The notes: generated from the letters alone by a model not told the origin. DNA of 64,000 nt from Blastobasis lacticolella (GCA_905147135.1 LR990055.1:124001-188000), one strand, 5' to 3'; positions 32,093 through 43,475 are shown, counted from the stretch's first letter. Made by a program: numbers and translations.

Positions 32093-33391
32093 CAAATATG
32101 CAAAATATTTTTTTATTGCGAGTTATTTCGTCACTGACGTTATAATAGACGTTATGGCTGATTGATGCTGTTGCATTCAGCGGACGTTTTCCCGAATTTC
32201 ACGATTCGTTGCAGAGAGCGAAGCGGACACGTGAAGTCGTGTTATTTCGCGCTCTGAATTGCTAAAATTTGTATCTGGCGCGGAACACGAATAAATAACG
32301 CGTTATTTGATTTGTGCGAGTGGCTGCGTCCGACCGGTGCCCAGGGCAGATCGACATAGGGTCCTGTTTGTACCTGAATAGTGTGAAATAAAGTCTAAAT
32401 CCTGTTTGTTGCTTGCTTTGTTCTTCTACGACTGAGGAATGGAGACTCTGGAGAGTACAAAATAAGTCAAACTACACAAGGGATTTATAATATCTACTGT
32501 TATCTTTAATGTATCTATTTACTAAGTCTTTCACAAATCTAATTTAAAATACCAAGAAGAAGCTAACGAATAAAATATTTAAAGCAAACTTAAACACCAA
32601 AAGCTTCTATCGGGCTCAGACCAAACGGGGAGAGAAGTACATTATTAAGTAAAGTCGACTAAAGCTTTTCTCTTTCAACTTGACTTATCTAGACGAACAT
32701 TAGCTCCAGAAACAAGCTGAACCTCGCCGTGCTATTGTGAAATTCGTACTATTGTGAAGTATTATTATTCACTTGTTCCAACTGTTGCAAAACAACTCAT
32801 AATTGGTTTTATTATTGCGGCAGCGGGCAACCGTTCCCATTACGCCAAGTTGGGAATAAAAGAATCGCGACTCCACTTTGTGAGGGTTAAAATTTAACCC
32901 TCACAAACTAATGTAGGCGGTTGTATCCAGTTTGAACCATTTTGAACTGGTTCAGCTTAAACAAAGAGAAGTTGCTGCAGCAGCGTCGCGCGAACTACAC
33001 TGAATGCATGTTGGGAAAGTCCCAACCAACATGTTGTCAAACATCGTCCGAGCATATTAATTTTCTTCCTTTGTGTTCTCTTGGTAAAAGCTTATACGCG
33101 GAACAAGTACATATGCAGAGATTTGTTTGTTTTCGCGTTTCTATAGTTTGGTTATTCATTTTAAATTACAATAAATGGATACAATACAGTCGCTTAGTTG
33201 ACTAAATATTTTGATATCAAATATATCGAGTGTCGACTGACGTTTGAACACCCGCTTAGTCACCGCGTAGCGCTCGAAAATGCATCGCACTTAAATCGCG
33301 CAGCCTCCCTTATTACCGCGGACGATGACTAGGCGGGCGCTGCGTGATTGTTTACAAATAATAAAACAAGCTTTCTGTCATTTGAATACAG
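32093..33391. other. Spacer with a 31-bp near-perfect palindrome
   Basis: At 32877-32907, 15-bp arms (TTTGTGAGGGTTAAA and complement) flank a single central A. No gene or known repeat was recognised elsewhere in this stretch. Confidence 0.5.
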
Positions 33392-33805
33392 TGTGTGGCC
33401 TAGAACCGGGGCAAATATTAAAAACGGAGGCTCTATAGGTCACCAGTTACTAAATCATTATGGTCCCAACTGATTAAAATCAAAACTCAACTTTATGTTT
33501 TTTACTAACAAACTTAATAGTAAATTCAATGTAATGCAAACAAAACAATAGTTCCGCTCAACTCGGTCGAGTTCATTCTGCATCGGAGCTACTCGGAACG
33601 TCTCGTTGACATTTTATGGATTGTGTCCCGTAACACGACATTAACAATGTTAGCGATAATATCGTTTTGCAATAATCACTGATTATGAATCGCAACTTTA
33701 AATTCTTATTGCGTGTAATGTATGGGATTTTTTAACTAGATTCTTTTCAGAAAAAATACCAATACTCTACAGAGTCCGGCATTAGCCCCGGTTCTAGGCC
33801 ACACA
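33392..33805. mobile_element. Candidate non-autonomous DNA transposon, 414 bp, 21-bp perfect TIRs
   Basis: TGTGTGGCCTAGAACCGGGG (plus C) at 33392-33412 has its exact reverse complement at 33785-33805. Weaker pairing continues inward (GGAGGCTCT facing a GGACTCTGT-like block). No frame is long enough for a transposase. A target duplication could not be identified, so the class is open. Confidence 0.6.
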
Positions 33806-34413
33806 ATCTATAAACCAAAAATGCATAAACATTTGGGACCAATCGAGCAGCAATCGCGTACGTCTGTATGGGTTTAACATGGAAAATATTATTTATGTAG
33901 TAAATAAATATAAAATGGGCTAATTATAAACATTTCAAATAATTAACGACTACAATAAAATACTCAGAATGTCTCATTTCTCCAGCACCAACATTCGCTC
34001 GCGTAGTTTTGTCGCCGGAAAAACTTATGAAAACACCGTTCCCGCGGAGGGTATTTCGCCGAACTATTAAATGATAAATTTGCTCTTGGGTCGGAAATAT
34101 GGCGAGGTTGTACGGTGAGGGGTGAGGGATGCAGGGGGTTGCGGCAATTAAAACATCATGCTCCGATTGGCAGTGGCGCCGCCGCACGCGCCGCTCGCTG
34201 CCTTTCCAAGAATTCTCTGATTGCATAGTTAAAAGTTATAGTTTTGAGTACCGTAACGTTGTTACAGGGTTCCGTTATGACGGATGGAATAGTACTTGGA
34301 ATGGGATCAGTCGTGTATTTGTCATGAGAAGAATATATATCGTTGATTAAAGAATTTTTGTTCTGAGGTTTGAAGTGGGGGTTAAATAAAAAAGCCTAAT
34401 AATTACATCACTA
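33806..34413. other. Spacer, nothing firmly recognised
   Basis: A GC-richer patch near 34150-34210 (GGCAGTGGCGCCGCCGCACG) lies in otherwise AT-rich DNA. No gene was recognised. Confidence 0.45.
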
Positions 34414-34530
34414 TCACTACATATTATAGACCAAAGTCCCACTCCGCGTCTGTCTGTCTGTCCGTCTGTTTGTTCGCAATAAACTCAAAAACCACTGAAC
34501 GGATTTTCGTTCGGTTTTTACCAATAGACA
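34414..34530 (+). mobile_element. Helitron 5-prime end fragment
   Basis: It starts after an A with TCACTACATATTATAGACCA, then AAGTCCCACTCCGCGTCTGT, a TCTG repeat, GTTCGCAATAAACTCAAAAA and CCACTGAACGGATTTTCG. The same series is at 17305-17390 inside the Helitron in LINE-A. No 3-prime CTAG end with a GC stem follows within several hundred bases, so only the front part remains. Confidence 0.65.
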
Positions 34531-34984
34531 GAAGTTTACTGACAGCCTGATTATTTCCGAAACTCTTTACAAGAAATGCAAAATCAAATTCTTGAAATTA
34601 AATATTCTAAGATGTCTAGTATATTGAAGAGAACCTTCACCACGTGAGGCTATACTCTCATTGGTCAGTTTCATATACATAGGGTTGTATACAGTTGGGT
34701 ATATTTGATCTGTATCGTGTATAAATACACTGTTTTACAGTTTGGCGAATTATACAAATAAATACCTATGTACCACATTTATGATAAATAAAGAAAAAAA
34801 ACTTACATCAAGCTTACTAGCTTACGCGTCGACTTAATTTCCTAAAAAATCCATCCAATGCCGATATACATAGGTACAGGTTGATATATCCGGCACCTTC
34901 GTTCTCCAGTATCTTCTTCTCTAGTAGGTACAAGCTAGCAAGATGAATAACTAGACAGTGCACCGTAGTAGTTACAGGAGACAG

Positions 34985-35085
34985 CCTGGTCGTTCATCTT
35001 TTAATTATAATTAGGGGGGGCTAGCCCTCTGTCGCTGCAGCAATCTCCATTTTGCCCTGTTCTGGTCGTTTGTCTCGAAATAAAA
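34985..35085 (-). pseudogene. Tiny C-terminal scrap of an RTE-like LINE
   Basis: On the minus strand FETNDQNRAKWRLLQRQRAS resembles the DRAKW-type end of RTE-like proteins (compare 28925 and 36955). About 100 bp, no other support. Confidence 0.4.
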
Positions 35086-36157
35086 AAAACCTTATATCTA
35101 TGAATATCAGATTCACTCAATCACGATATTCGCGGTGCGTTCCGCCTCAAGTGGCCGCAACCATCCCGCATCGCGTAGTTATACGATATTTTTAACGGCA
35201 GTACTCAGCATAATTATTTTTGTATGCTAAAATGTAGGGAGGGAGCGCGGGATCCCGCGAGCCGCGTGCAGAGTCGTGCTGGGACGTCATTACTGTAATG
35301 CGGCGGGATCATCGCGGGGTAAGAGTGCTTTCATCGGCTCTGACCTGAAACTGCTTACAATGATGCGCTGCTCACGACGGAGCGAGCTGTCGCATGAAAA
35401 TTTGGGTTTAATTTGAATTTATGGTGTGTTGCTATCGCAGTACAGAATGTACCAATAATATACCCTATTAAGAAAGCCTGTTTATATTAGGTATATAAAC
35501 GAAATCTATGGATATATGCTTGTCACCCTTTTAAAAATGATCTGAATTTTTTTTACTTTATTTTTAAAATTTTAGACTAACACTGATTATTAAAACAACA
35601 GCAGGTTTTGCTTTAAAATAGGTATGCGGCATCGTAAATATATGTTCTATACATAGGAAATATAAGTTTATTTAAATTGAAGAAACTTGCGTACTTATGT
35701 ATTTTATAACTTTTATTTGCTATTTTGGAGTATGTTATTTTTATATTATGGTAATCCAATCAATAGGCAGTTTTGTCCAATTTCTACACATAATAACACA
35801 CTTTGTAATGCAATATTACAAAAACACATATTCGCTTGTGTTATTTATATATTGAAACTGCTAATAATAAAATTGCTTGTAATAAATTTTACAGCTTCCT
35901 CATCCACGTTAGAAAGTAATTAAAATATCGGCTTCCAAGGGCTGAGGGGCTGCACTGTAGGCGTTCATCGCCCGGAGGCAAGATGAAAATGCTCAAGAAA
36001 CTCATTTGATCAAAGACCATTGGTAGATCGTGGAGAAAAATTAAAAGAATAGACTTCAAAGATTGGAATTTCCGGGTCAGTCGGTCGGGTGGAAAGTGGA
36101 AGCATATAAGGAAACAGATATTCGTTGAGCAATACTCTACGTAATCGTACATATAGA
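35086..36157. other. Spacer
   Basis: A GC-richer stretch at 35240-35340 contains CGGGATCCCGCGAGCCGCGT and TGCGGCGGGATCATCGCGGG. The rest is AT-rich without a recognised feature. Confidence 0.4.
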
Positions 36158-36370
36158 CTTTTTTTTGTGCTAATCAGTGACAAGCGAGCAGACAGCCCAC
36201 CTGATGGTAAGCGGTAACTGTCGCCCATAACATCTACGATTCTGATATTTAGGTTGCAGGTAACAAAAATGCAGAACCGCAGATGCGTTGTCACTGTGAG
36301 GACTAAGATGAAATGCCTCATGTCTTTAATTTCGCTGGCTACCTTATCCTTCCTCAGATGCGTATTACAT
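36158..36370 (-). mobile_element. Family C 3-prime end
   Basis: It begins at the left with a T run (36161-36168), then CCCACCTGATGGTAAGCGGT, AACTGTCGCCCATAACATCT, AGGTTGCAGGTAACAAAAAT, GCAGAACCGCAGATGCGTTG and CTGGCTACCTTATCCTTC. The order is identical to 54808-55111. Read on the minus strand it is a retroelement end with a poly(A) tail. Confidence 0.75.
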
Positions 36371-36482
36371 ATCTGTGTTAGGTTCAAAGCAGTGAAATTA
36401 TTCATAAGAGCGTCGATATCTACATCAAAAACCCACACATTCAGATGACTGGTTTGGTCTGGTGGAATCTGTTTAGGTTCCC

Positions 36483-36630
36483 GTGTTAACAGGGTCATGG
36501 AGGTCAGGTGGCAGTCGCTCCACTGTAATTACCTGATCTGCCCAATCCTGTCATTATCTGATCATGCTCAAGGCGGACCCTAGGCACTTGCGCGCGAGAG
36601 CACAACCGGAACATTAACGTCCAGATGATG
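36483..36630 (+). mobile_element. SINE-1 fragment, plus strand
   Basis: GTGTTAACAGGGTCATGGAG, GTCAGGTGGCAGTCGCTCCA, CTGTAATTACCTGATCTGCC and GCGCGAGAGCACAACCGGAA match the central and tail parts of SINE-1. The tRNA head is missing. Confidence 0.72.
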
Positions 36631-36954
36631 ACTGGAAAAGACAATTTCGCACTTGGCAATATATTTTCGCCAAGTACGATATTATTTCGCACTTGGCAGA
36701 TTCTGAGATAGTCAGTTTCCTATTTAGTCATATCAAACTCATAATAAAACTTGTCGGTGTTCCCCCCATCTTAGGCAATGTAATAATTTTAAACTTTTGT
36801 ACTTTTTTCGAGTGCTTTTATAATTATTTGAAAGCTGCAGCCGCAAGAAAATCAGTCTAATTTTCAAATCTCAAATTTCCCATCAGCATATGTGAGAAAG
36901 AGGCCCTTGTCTTAACAGTATCTTGGAAAACAAAATCCAGTTTTCGGACAGAAT

Positions 36955-37250
36955 CGCCGTTCCATTTTTACTCTTCTATCTACTTCGCTTGGTTTTGGCA
37001 TGCTCGTGTCGTAAGCCGTTAGCTGTTGCATTCAACTAAGTGATTTCAAGTCAACGTTTTTCTGCCTTTCTCGTTACCTCTTAAGATAACTAACCTATTT
37101 CCCACAAATCCCTGTCGCTTACGCAACATTTGACCAAACCAGCGCAGACTAGCCTCTTCAATCGTATCCACGATATCCATCACGCCAAGGCTGCCACAGC
37201 CATACTCGTTACGTACTGGGTCTACTCCTACGACTCTGAACACCCCAACT
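36955..37250 (-). pseudogene. C-terminal scrap of an RTE-like LINE
   Basis: The minus frame 37243-37046 reads NEYGCGSLGVMDIVDTIEEA, SLRWFGQMLRKRQGFVGNRL and VILRGNEKGRKTLT. GSLGV, then LRWFGxMxR, then VGNR is the standard C-terminal series of RTE-like LINEs. After a stop it decays through a block with GTAAGCCGTTAGCT, the phrase also at 1548. There is no RT core. Confidence 0.72.
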
Positions 37251-38138
37251 ACCGCAGCATAGCATACTATGACTATTACATCTTAGTGACGGATTCTACG
37301 TTAATATACTTAGCAGCTGGCAATAACGAGGCTGATTATGTGGCGTGGCTCGGGGTATATCTGGTGGCGCAGCCACCGGGGCATTAATTAGCGAGTGCCG
37401 ATAGATACCATCTGCCCCGCACCCCGCACCCCGCGCCCCGCACCCCTCAACCCGCGCTAATGGCTTTCCCGAAGCAACTCTACTGTAATCTATACAGCAT
37501 TAATTATTTAAATAGGCACCAACAGATTGCTTGGCGAATTGAAATGCTCATAAATCGAGATGTAGGTGGTGGTTGATGGTCACATACGAGTACAGTTTAA
37601 ATTTACACAAAATATTCTGCGTCATCGCGAATCTCTCGCATGGAGACAAATGTCATGAGGTTTCTTTCAGTGTATTTCTATAAGCCTAATTTATTTAAGA
37701 CTAGCTTTTATTCGCGACTTTACCTGAGTTAAATTCAGTTATGTTATTTATGCGTGAACTACTATTAAATTTTAGGATTTCTTAAATGTTCAGGCGAGCG
37801 ATGACCTGACGAAAAATTATCACCACTGGTTGTGAACATTAGGAACAACAGGGGTACACGTTGCTATCTTTAAAACTCTCGGACACGTTGTTCCGACATG
37901 TAAGTGCTATGTCCTACCATTGCCATTCCTCGTGGAGCACTGGATAACATACTCACCAGCAAGAATTTGAAATAGTATGGCTGCGGTATTTTGTAAGGTA
38001 TACCCTAATTTGAAAGGGTTCGCTTAAGAAGTAGGGTACTTCTCTTAAACATGTCGCTGACATATTCAAGATAATTTTTATCCTATTATATATGTGTATT
38101 TTCGCATGTAAGTCTATATTTCTACTTTCCATATCCAT
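37251..38138. other. Spacer with a C-rich tract
   Basis: At 37414-37457 the plus strand is a run of CCCCGCA / CCCCGCG units, so the minus strand is G-quadruplex-capable. The rest is AT-rich and unrecognised. Confidence 0.5.
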
Positions 38139-38612
38139 CAGTGTTGGGCATGAACAATTGATATTTTAATCATCATATTAATTGATTGAAAAATTAATTG
38201 CAATTAATTTAATCACAATTGATTTAATTGCAATTAATCTGTTATTTGCGTATTGCAATTAATTTATTTAAATAAACTCACGTTAATTGCAAGAGACAAT
38301 TAAAATAATTCAAATAATATTTTTAATTGTTACAAGAGACAATTAAAACTAACAATTAACAATCACAGATTTATATTGTTATGCGGCCCGATCGGGCCGC
38401 TCGAGGGCTGAGAGGTAAGAGTAGGACGCGAGAGAGACAAAATAATATGTAAACGCACTATTATGTTGAAAGCTATTTGCGGAAAGAATTTTCTATTCTT
38501 AAGTACTAGTATATAAATCTGTGTGGCTATCATGAAGAACGATTTAGCATGGCCATTAAGGTCAAGCTTGTGAAAGCCCTACCCTGTGCCACTCCTTAAT
38601 CTTATAATATTT

Positions 38613-38885
38613 GACGACCTGAGTGGTGCAATGGTCAACATAACTGCCTCTGCCACGCAAGAGGTCCCGGGTTCGATTCCCGGCCGGGCAGAAATTGAAA
38701 TGATGAACTTTAATTTCTGTGACGGGTCTGGGTGTTCTATGTATAATAAGTATGTATAAAAAAAAAAAAAAAAAAGTATTTAATTAGTATATCAGTTATC
38801 TTGCACCCATAGTACAAGCTTTGCTTAGTTTGGGGCTAGATGGCGCTGTGTGAATTTGTCCACGAATATTTATTTATTTATTTAT
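38613..38885 (+). mobile_element. SINE-2 copy nested in hAT, best preserved
   Basis: The head TGACGACCTGAGTGGTGCAA contains an A-box-like segment (about 38620-38634), and GGGTTCGATTCCCGGCCGGG gives a good B box (38669-38688). The body has TAATTTCTGTGACGGGTCTG, an A run of about 17 (38759-38775), GGGGCTAGATGGCGCTGTGT, and an ATTT-repeat tail. The head was presumably derived from a tRNA, but it lacks a full cloverleaf and is not called a tRNA gene. Confidence 0.82.
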
Positions 38886-38935
38886 TACTTTTTACATTAT
38901 TTAAATTTATTTAAAGTTTAATTACAAGAACAGTT

Positions 38936-39110
38936 GACAATTGATTAATTGTTAATTGCAACGTCACAATTAACAATTAATCAATTGTTAATTGCAACGT
39001 CACAATTAACAATTGATCAATTGTTAATTGCAACGTCACAGTTAACAATTGATCAATTGTTAATTGATATTTCACAATTAACAATTAATCAATTGTTATT
39101 TTTAATTGTA
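38936..39110. repeat. Palindromic minisatellite, about 36-bp unit, 4 to 5 copies
   Basis: Units run CACAATTAACAATTAATCAA then TTGTTAATTGCAACGT. Each unit is itself a near-palindrome centred on ATCAATTGTTAATT. The last unit is altered (GATATTT replaces GCAACGT). It lies in the right subterminal part of the hAT element. Confidence 0.8.
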
Positions 39111-39149
39111 ACTTGCAATTAAATTTTGCCCAACACTGATATCCATCCA

Positions 39150-39340
39150 TCTTTATTAGTCCATGTTGTTGACTTGCCTGTGTATCAAGCGGTTCTTTAC
39201 ACAAAGGTTGCCTGGTAGAGATCGCTTACAGCGATAAGGCCGCCTTTGCCCACAACTAGTTATGGTTTTTTGTCGGAACTTTTTAATGTAATTATTCTTG
39301 TGTGAGCAATAAAGAATTTATCTATCTATCTATCCTATAG
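39150..39340 (+). mobile_element. LINE 3-prime UTR with TATC tail
   Basis: GGTTGCCTGGTAGAGATCGC, TTACAGCGATAAGGCCGCCT, TGTGTGAGCAATAAAGAATT and a TATC-repeat tail (39320-39337) form a familiar lepidopteran LINE end (recalled). No coding part remains. It sits directly beside the hAT target duplication. Confidence 0.65.
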
Positions 39341-41568
39341 TCCTAATGGGTAATGATGCCTAATGGCAAGCGTTGTAGCTAACTTTTCGATCTCTGTGGG
39401 CGTATCGAAGCCACCAAGCACGCAATGCGGCCCGCTGCGATACCTTTGTTTTCTTCGCTACCCCCTAGGCACTTATCTAAGTTAGTCGGTAAGCAAGCGA
39501 CCTATCAGTGCGGCTCTAGCCTAACGGTACTAGTAGGTAGAAACAAGTCGTTGGCGGTATCTCACGAGCCGGCAAACTGAACGGGTTAGTAATGTAGACG
39601 TGGAAACATTACGTCAGGAAACACATTCGTCGTGCATGTTTAATACTCAGTACTGCTCGGGGGAGCTTCGCGCAATTACGGAATCACTTTGTAAGACAAG
39701 AGCGGCGAACAAAAAGTTGTCTCGAACTTCCCGCTCGGAAGATAGTAAGTATTTCTTCATTTATGCAAAACCTTGCAGAAAGTTGCGCATTTCAGTGAAG
39801 TATGCGCGATGTTTTCACAGGGAAATATTAAGAATCCGAGCAGGCGTAATCTCGGCGGCGCCTTAAGCGCACTCTTCAATATTTGAGCGGCACTTACAAA
39901 GCGGGCCGGTTTAATATTAACGACGATACATCCGGCATTCTATTTGCGACGGCAACGGCGGAGCTTCAGTTTGGTGCATTTGGAGAGGCAATGGGTAGGT
40001 GCGTAGGCGGTGATGGTTATGTACAAAAATGAAAAAGTATTTACTGAATTAGATTACGCTATAATAATAATGAAACTTTAGTTAAGGGAAAGGTACAAGT
40101 ATGAGAGGCTTACCTAGTGTTCACCGTCCGATTTGGGACACTGAGAATAAGTTATAGTGGGGACAACCCTGGGAAAACGTAGCCATCATTTTTTAAATAT
40201 TCCTTTATGCAAGGCAGACATCGTACTCGCTACATCTAATCATTTACTTTCTACTCTGGATATCTGTATCTCTCTATGTGCGTGTGTCTATCCAAACCTC
40301 GGCAAAGAAAATACTTATTGTAGTGTGTAGGAGATAACAATTGCCTTTCGCGTACGTTCTTTCCCTTTTCTACTCGTAATGGGTATCCCTATTCACTCTG
40401 GTTTAGAAGTTATCAGGTTTTATGCTCGCATAACACTTACTAGTCTGCTGATACCTGTAATAAATTCGGTGCGCCGCTTTGACGGGCGAGTATCATACAT
40501 TGTCATTGGTGTCATTCAACGGCACGCCGATAAATTGGGTGCTTCGATTGTTACTGTCATTGATTTATTGTTTTCATACTCATTTTTCAGCACTATTTTT
40601 ATACTCGAACAAAAAATTGTGTTGTTATAAGTTTGACAGCATAGTTCGTTATTTTTTTTGGAATGGAAGTGGATCTCCCACGTTAAATATAATGTTTAAA
40701 ATTATCGCGGTATTTTAAAGGTGCAAAAGTACGCAGTAGGAAACCTGGAAAAAACATTTAAAATATCTCCAACCTTTTGATTGAAGATAACCAACGGTTA
40801 TATTATAACCAGCGATTTACAGCGGTGTTTTTAATTGAAACTATGTTAAGTCGAGCTGATTCTCAGTCTTGTTTCGATAGAACCGGTTTAGTAGTATGGA
40901 AGAGTAGATCATAATTATTAGTGATTTTGCTCGGGGTAGTGTTTTCCCAGTAACTATTACGCATTTACAAATTTCGGTTAGGCCCTGATCTCGCAGGAAC
41001 TACGCTACATTTTGGAATACAAATTTGTAGTAGGGAATATTTGTTATTCTGGGATAAATGCTGGAACACCGCAATAGATTCGTTCAGTCGTTTTTACTAA
41101 TAAAACTAAACATCCTCGAATGTTCTTACAAATGTTCTTTTTTACAATAATAAAATTATCTATTTGCTTTTCCATGTTCGTTTTAAAGCGCCCTTGTAAC
41201 CTCGTAAATGGTTATAAATGTTCACTTAGAGGGAATGCAATAAACCACGTTGCTTACCAATCTCTAGGCCTACAAGTGCAGTTATTATTCCACTCTTCCG
41301 GCCACCGTATCGCCTGATTTCACTAAATCTGATAAGAAAAAGCTGACTTACGAGTACAAGGGTTGGATAGGCCTCGCTTCCAGTCCATAAAGCAGATTAC
41401 GACATGGCGTCTGCGAGGGATGCGCTTATCTGCAGCCGACGGTACTTCTCTCCCACTGCGCGCAATGATTGAAAGATCAGCGAAGGGTCGGTCGGTAGTT
41501 TATTGTAATTTATACTACGATAAAAGTGTGGAGTTTAAGTTTGGAGGTCGCATTGGCGTATTTTAGAA
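39341..41568. other. Spacer, nothing firmly recognised
   Basis: Segments at 39640-39720 and 39820-39980 are GC-richer with scattered TTAAT sites. All frames (up to 88 codons) lack recognisable domains. No repeat end was seen. Confidence 0.4.
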
Positions 41569-41775
41569 CCGTATTCAAAAACGTTACTATGAGGTGTCAT
41601 AGTGCGTTCCAACTAAATAGTTGAGTGGGGGTCGGCACTATGGCTCCTTCAAAATGACTAATAGTCGAGCCGTATTGCACGCAGTGCGTTCACTTAGCAG
41701 ACGCGCACTGTGAAAACGCATAGTACCTATCGCTGCTTTACTTGAACAAATATTGTTTACACGAGTGTAAATTCA
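41569..41775 (+). mobile_element. M3 element copy
   Basis: It opens CCGTATTCAAAAACGTTACT, ATGAGGTGTCATAGTGCG and closes GTGCGTTCACTTAGCAGACG, GAAAACGCATAGTACC, CTTTACTTGAACAAATATTG. The copy at 48557 has the same beginning and end; 56299 has the same end inverted. Intact ends elsewhere suggest short terminal inverted repeats beginning CCCGTATTCA. Confidence 0.6.
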
Positions 41776-42354
41776 CAAGATAAAAAAAGGCTCTCGCCCA
41801 TAAAACAATAACAATGATACCTCTCATAACATCCATATTTGTGCCGGGGTTTAAAAAAAGAAATGGAAAATAAATTCGGGATTGCACTACCGCTTTCTAA
41901 AGAGTCGACATCAATTCATCAGAAACAATACTGTACGAATATAGTTGTGTTTCGAATGACAGATATATGTACACAAATTACGAGTATAATTTATCTAATT
42001 CAAGCACTTTCGTATCGACCATAATAATGCCTACTAGCCTCCTGCTTTAATATTTGACCTTTGTGCTCTAAACAATGGCAATAATAAAAAGAGTTTCCTT
42101 CGTCATTGCTAGTTACTCACACGTATGCGATGGAGACGACGCTCTACGAAGACAAACTATCCATCATCATCATCATGATCATCTTGGGATTAAATCCCGG
42201 TTGGGCTATCGCGCAGCACGCCCGCCCGGTGAACCAAACTATCCGTAGTGCATTTACCGCTTATGTGACTCATGTAATGTAGTGTGTTTATTGGTATGGC
42301 ATTAGTAGCTGAGTCGCGATTGAATGAACGCGCAATTGAATGAAATGAACACTA

Positions 42355-42505
42355 AACCCTGGTAGCAGGGTCGCGGAGGTCACATGGTAGTCGCTCCACT
42401 GTAATTACCTTTTTTTTTTATATACCACTAAGGTGGCAAACAAGATTACGGCCTGCCTGATGGTAAGCCATCACCGCAGCCAAATCCTGGCTCATGCTAA
42501 GATGA
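42355..42505 (+). mobile_element. SINE-1 fragment interrupted by a LINE-E end
   Basis: CCCTGGTAGCAGGGTCGCGG, AGGTCACATGGTAGTCGCTC and CACTGTAATTACCT (to 42410) are SINE-1. The SINE resumes at about 42478 with GCCAAATCCTGGCTCATGCT, matching what follows ATTACCTGATCT in other copies. In between lies a minus-strand LINE-E end. Confidence 0.68.
42411..42477 (-). mobile_element. LINE-E 3-prime end, nested in SINE-1
   Basis: A T run (42411-42419) then TATACCACTAAGGTGGCAAA, GCCTGCCTGATGGTAAGCC and ATCACCG match the complement of 21270-21335. This is a very short 5-prime-truncated insertion with its poly(A) tail. Confidence 0.72.
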
Positions 42506-42879
42506 TTAATGAACACTAAAACTACAAGTAAATATCTAAATTATCTAAATATGTTATGCGATACCCACACGACAATGACTAGAAAAAAAAACAGTAAAAC
42601 AGAATTAATATCACCCCGCCCCCCGCGCCTGCCCGCCCCGTTTGTACCGCGAAGCGAACTCACGTGTATGGGGCATTCGCACGAGTCGAATATGTTATAA
42701 GCTTGTCCGATCGTAGTCCCAGCCTTCCAGAGGAACTTTTTAAGAATAACATTTAAAAAAAAAAAATTGCTATTACATTATCTATGGGAAACCACCGCCA
42801 CGCTACATTACCGAACGGTTTTGAAATCTGATATAATTAATAGTGAACGTTATAAATCGCCGTAGTTTGACGACAGTTC

Positions 42880-43290
42880 ATTAAAGAGAAGTAAGTGCAT
42901 TACAGCCTTTCGTCTTTGTTCCGTGCACATTCCATTAAATAAGTTTGCATTTGAAATGCGCAAGGTTCCGTCTCCAGATTGTTCTGAATGTGACTTAATA
43001 GAAGATGCGGTTCATATTATGGTGGAACGTGTCCGGAGTGAGGTTGCAAGACAAGATTTTTTTGATGATTGCGATGTTAATTGCTTTTTGGTGGGATGGT
43101 ATAATAGCTTATTGGCCTTTTCCTCTTTCTAGAGAGGCCAAAGCTTTATATAAGATTATTAGGCTAGGGATGTCAGGAAGAGACATTTTGTGTTTTTTTA
43201 TGTGATTATGATTTATAATTTATATTATGCTGACTTGTATTATGGAGTTACATTATCTTTCCACAAAGCTCCTTAAATAAAGATTTAAAA
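42880..43290 (+). pseudogene. LINE C-terminal zinc-knuckle fragment and 3-prime end
   Basis: The frame reads HIPLNKFAFEMRKVPSPDCS, ECDLIEDAVHIMVERVRSE, FLVGWYNSLLAF, then after a frame change near 43120 PLSREAKALYKIIRLGMSGR. The CxxC...H pattern (the last cysteine appears as Arg) followed by NSLLAFPLSREA is the C-terminal knuckle region of I- or R1-like LINEs. Poly(A)-like AAAGATTTAAAAAAAT ends the copy at about 43290. The RT core is absent. The downstream SINE-2 copy starts about 20 bp later. Confidence 0.7.
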
Positions 43291-43311
43291 AAATATTTTC
43301 CATATTTTATT

Positions 43312-43475
43312 GACGACCTGAGCGGTTCAGTGCTACGCAGAGGTCCGGGTTCAATTCGCGATAGAGCAGAAATTGAAATAATGAATTTTCATTTCTGTTA
43401 CACCAAGTAAACAGCCCAAATAGGCTAGACGGCGTTGTATGAATTGTCCAAGCCTATTTACTTATATATAAAAAA
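43312..43475 (+). mobile_element. SINE-2 copy with internal deletions
   Basis: TGACGACCTGAGCGGTTCAG, a B-box-like GGGTTCAATTCGCGATAG, GCAGAAATTGAAATAATGAA, TTTCTGTTACACC, TAGGCTAGACGGCGTTGTAT and AATTGTCCAAGCCTATTTAC follow the SINE-2 order, but part of the head and about 80 bp of the middle are missing. Confidence 0.75.

Larger units (their letters stand above)
38139..39138. mobile_element. hAT-type non-autonomous transposon, 1000 bp, 8-bp target duplication
   Basis: The termini are CAGTGTTGGGCA (38139-38150) and its exact complement TGCCCAACACTG (39127-39138). Both flanks are ATATCCAT (38131-38138 and 39139-39146), a perfect 8-bp target duplication, the hAT signature. The body has no transposase. 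It is very rich in AATTAATTG and CAATTAAT words, with a palindromic tandem array near the right end and a SINE-2 copy inserted at about 38613-38885. Without the SINE the element would be about 0.73 kb. Confidence 0.88.

Noticed and set aside
38613..38700. tRNA gene at the head of SINE-2
   Set aside because: A and B boxes are present, but no complete cloverleaf, and the body and tail match other SINE-2 copies. It is a SINE, not a tRNA gene.
38936..39110. CRISPR-like array
   Set aside because: Contiguous palindromic units without unique spacers, in eukaryotic DNA within a hAT element.
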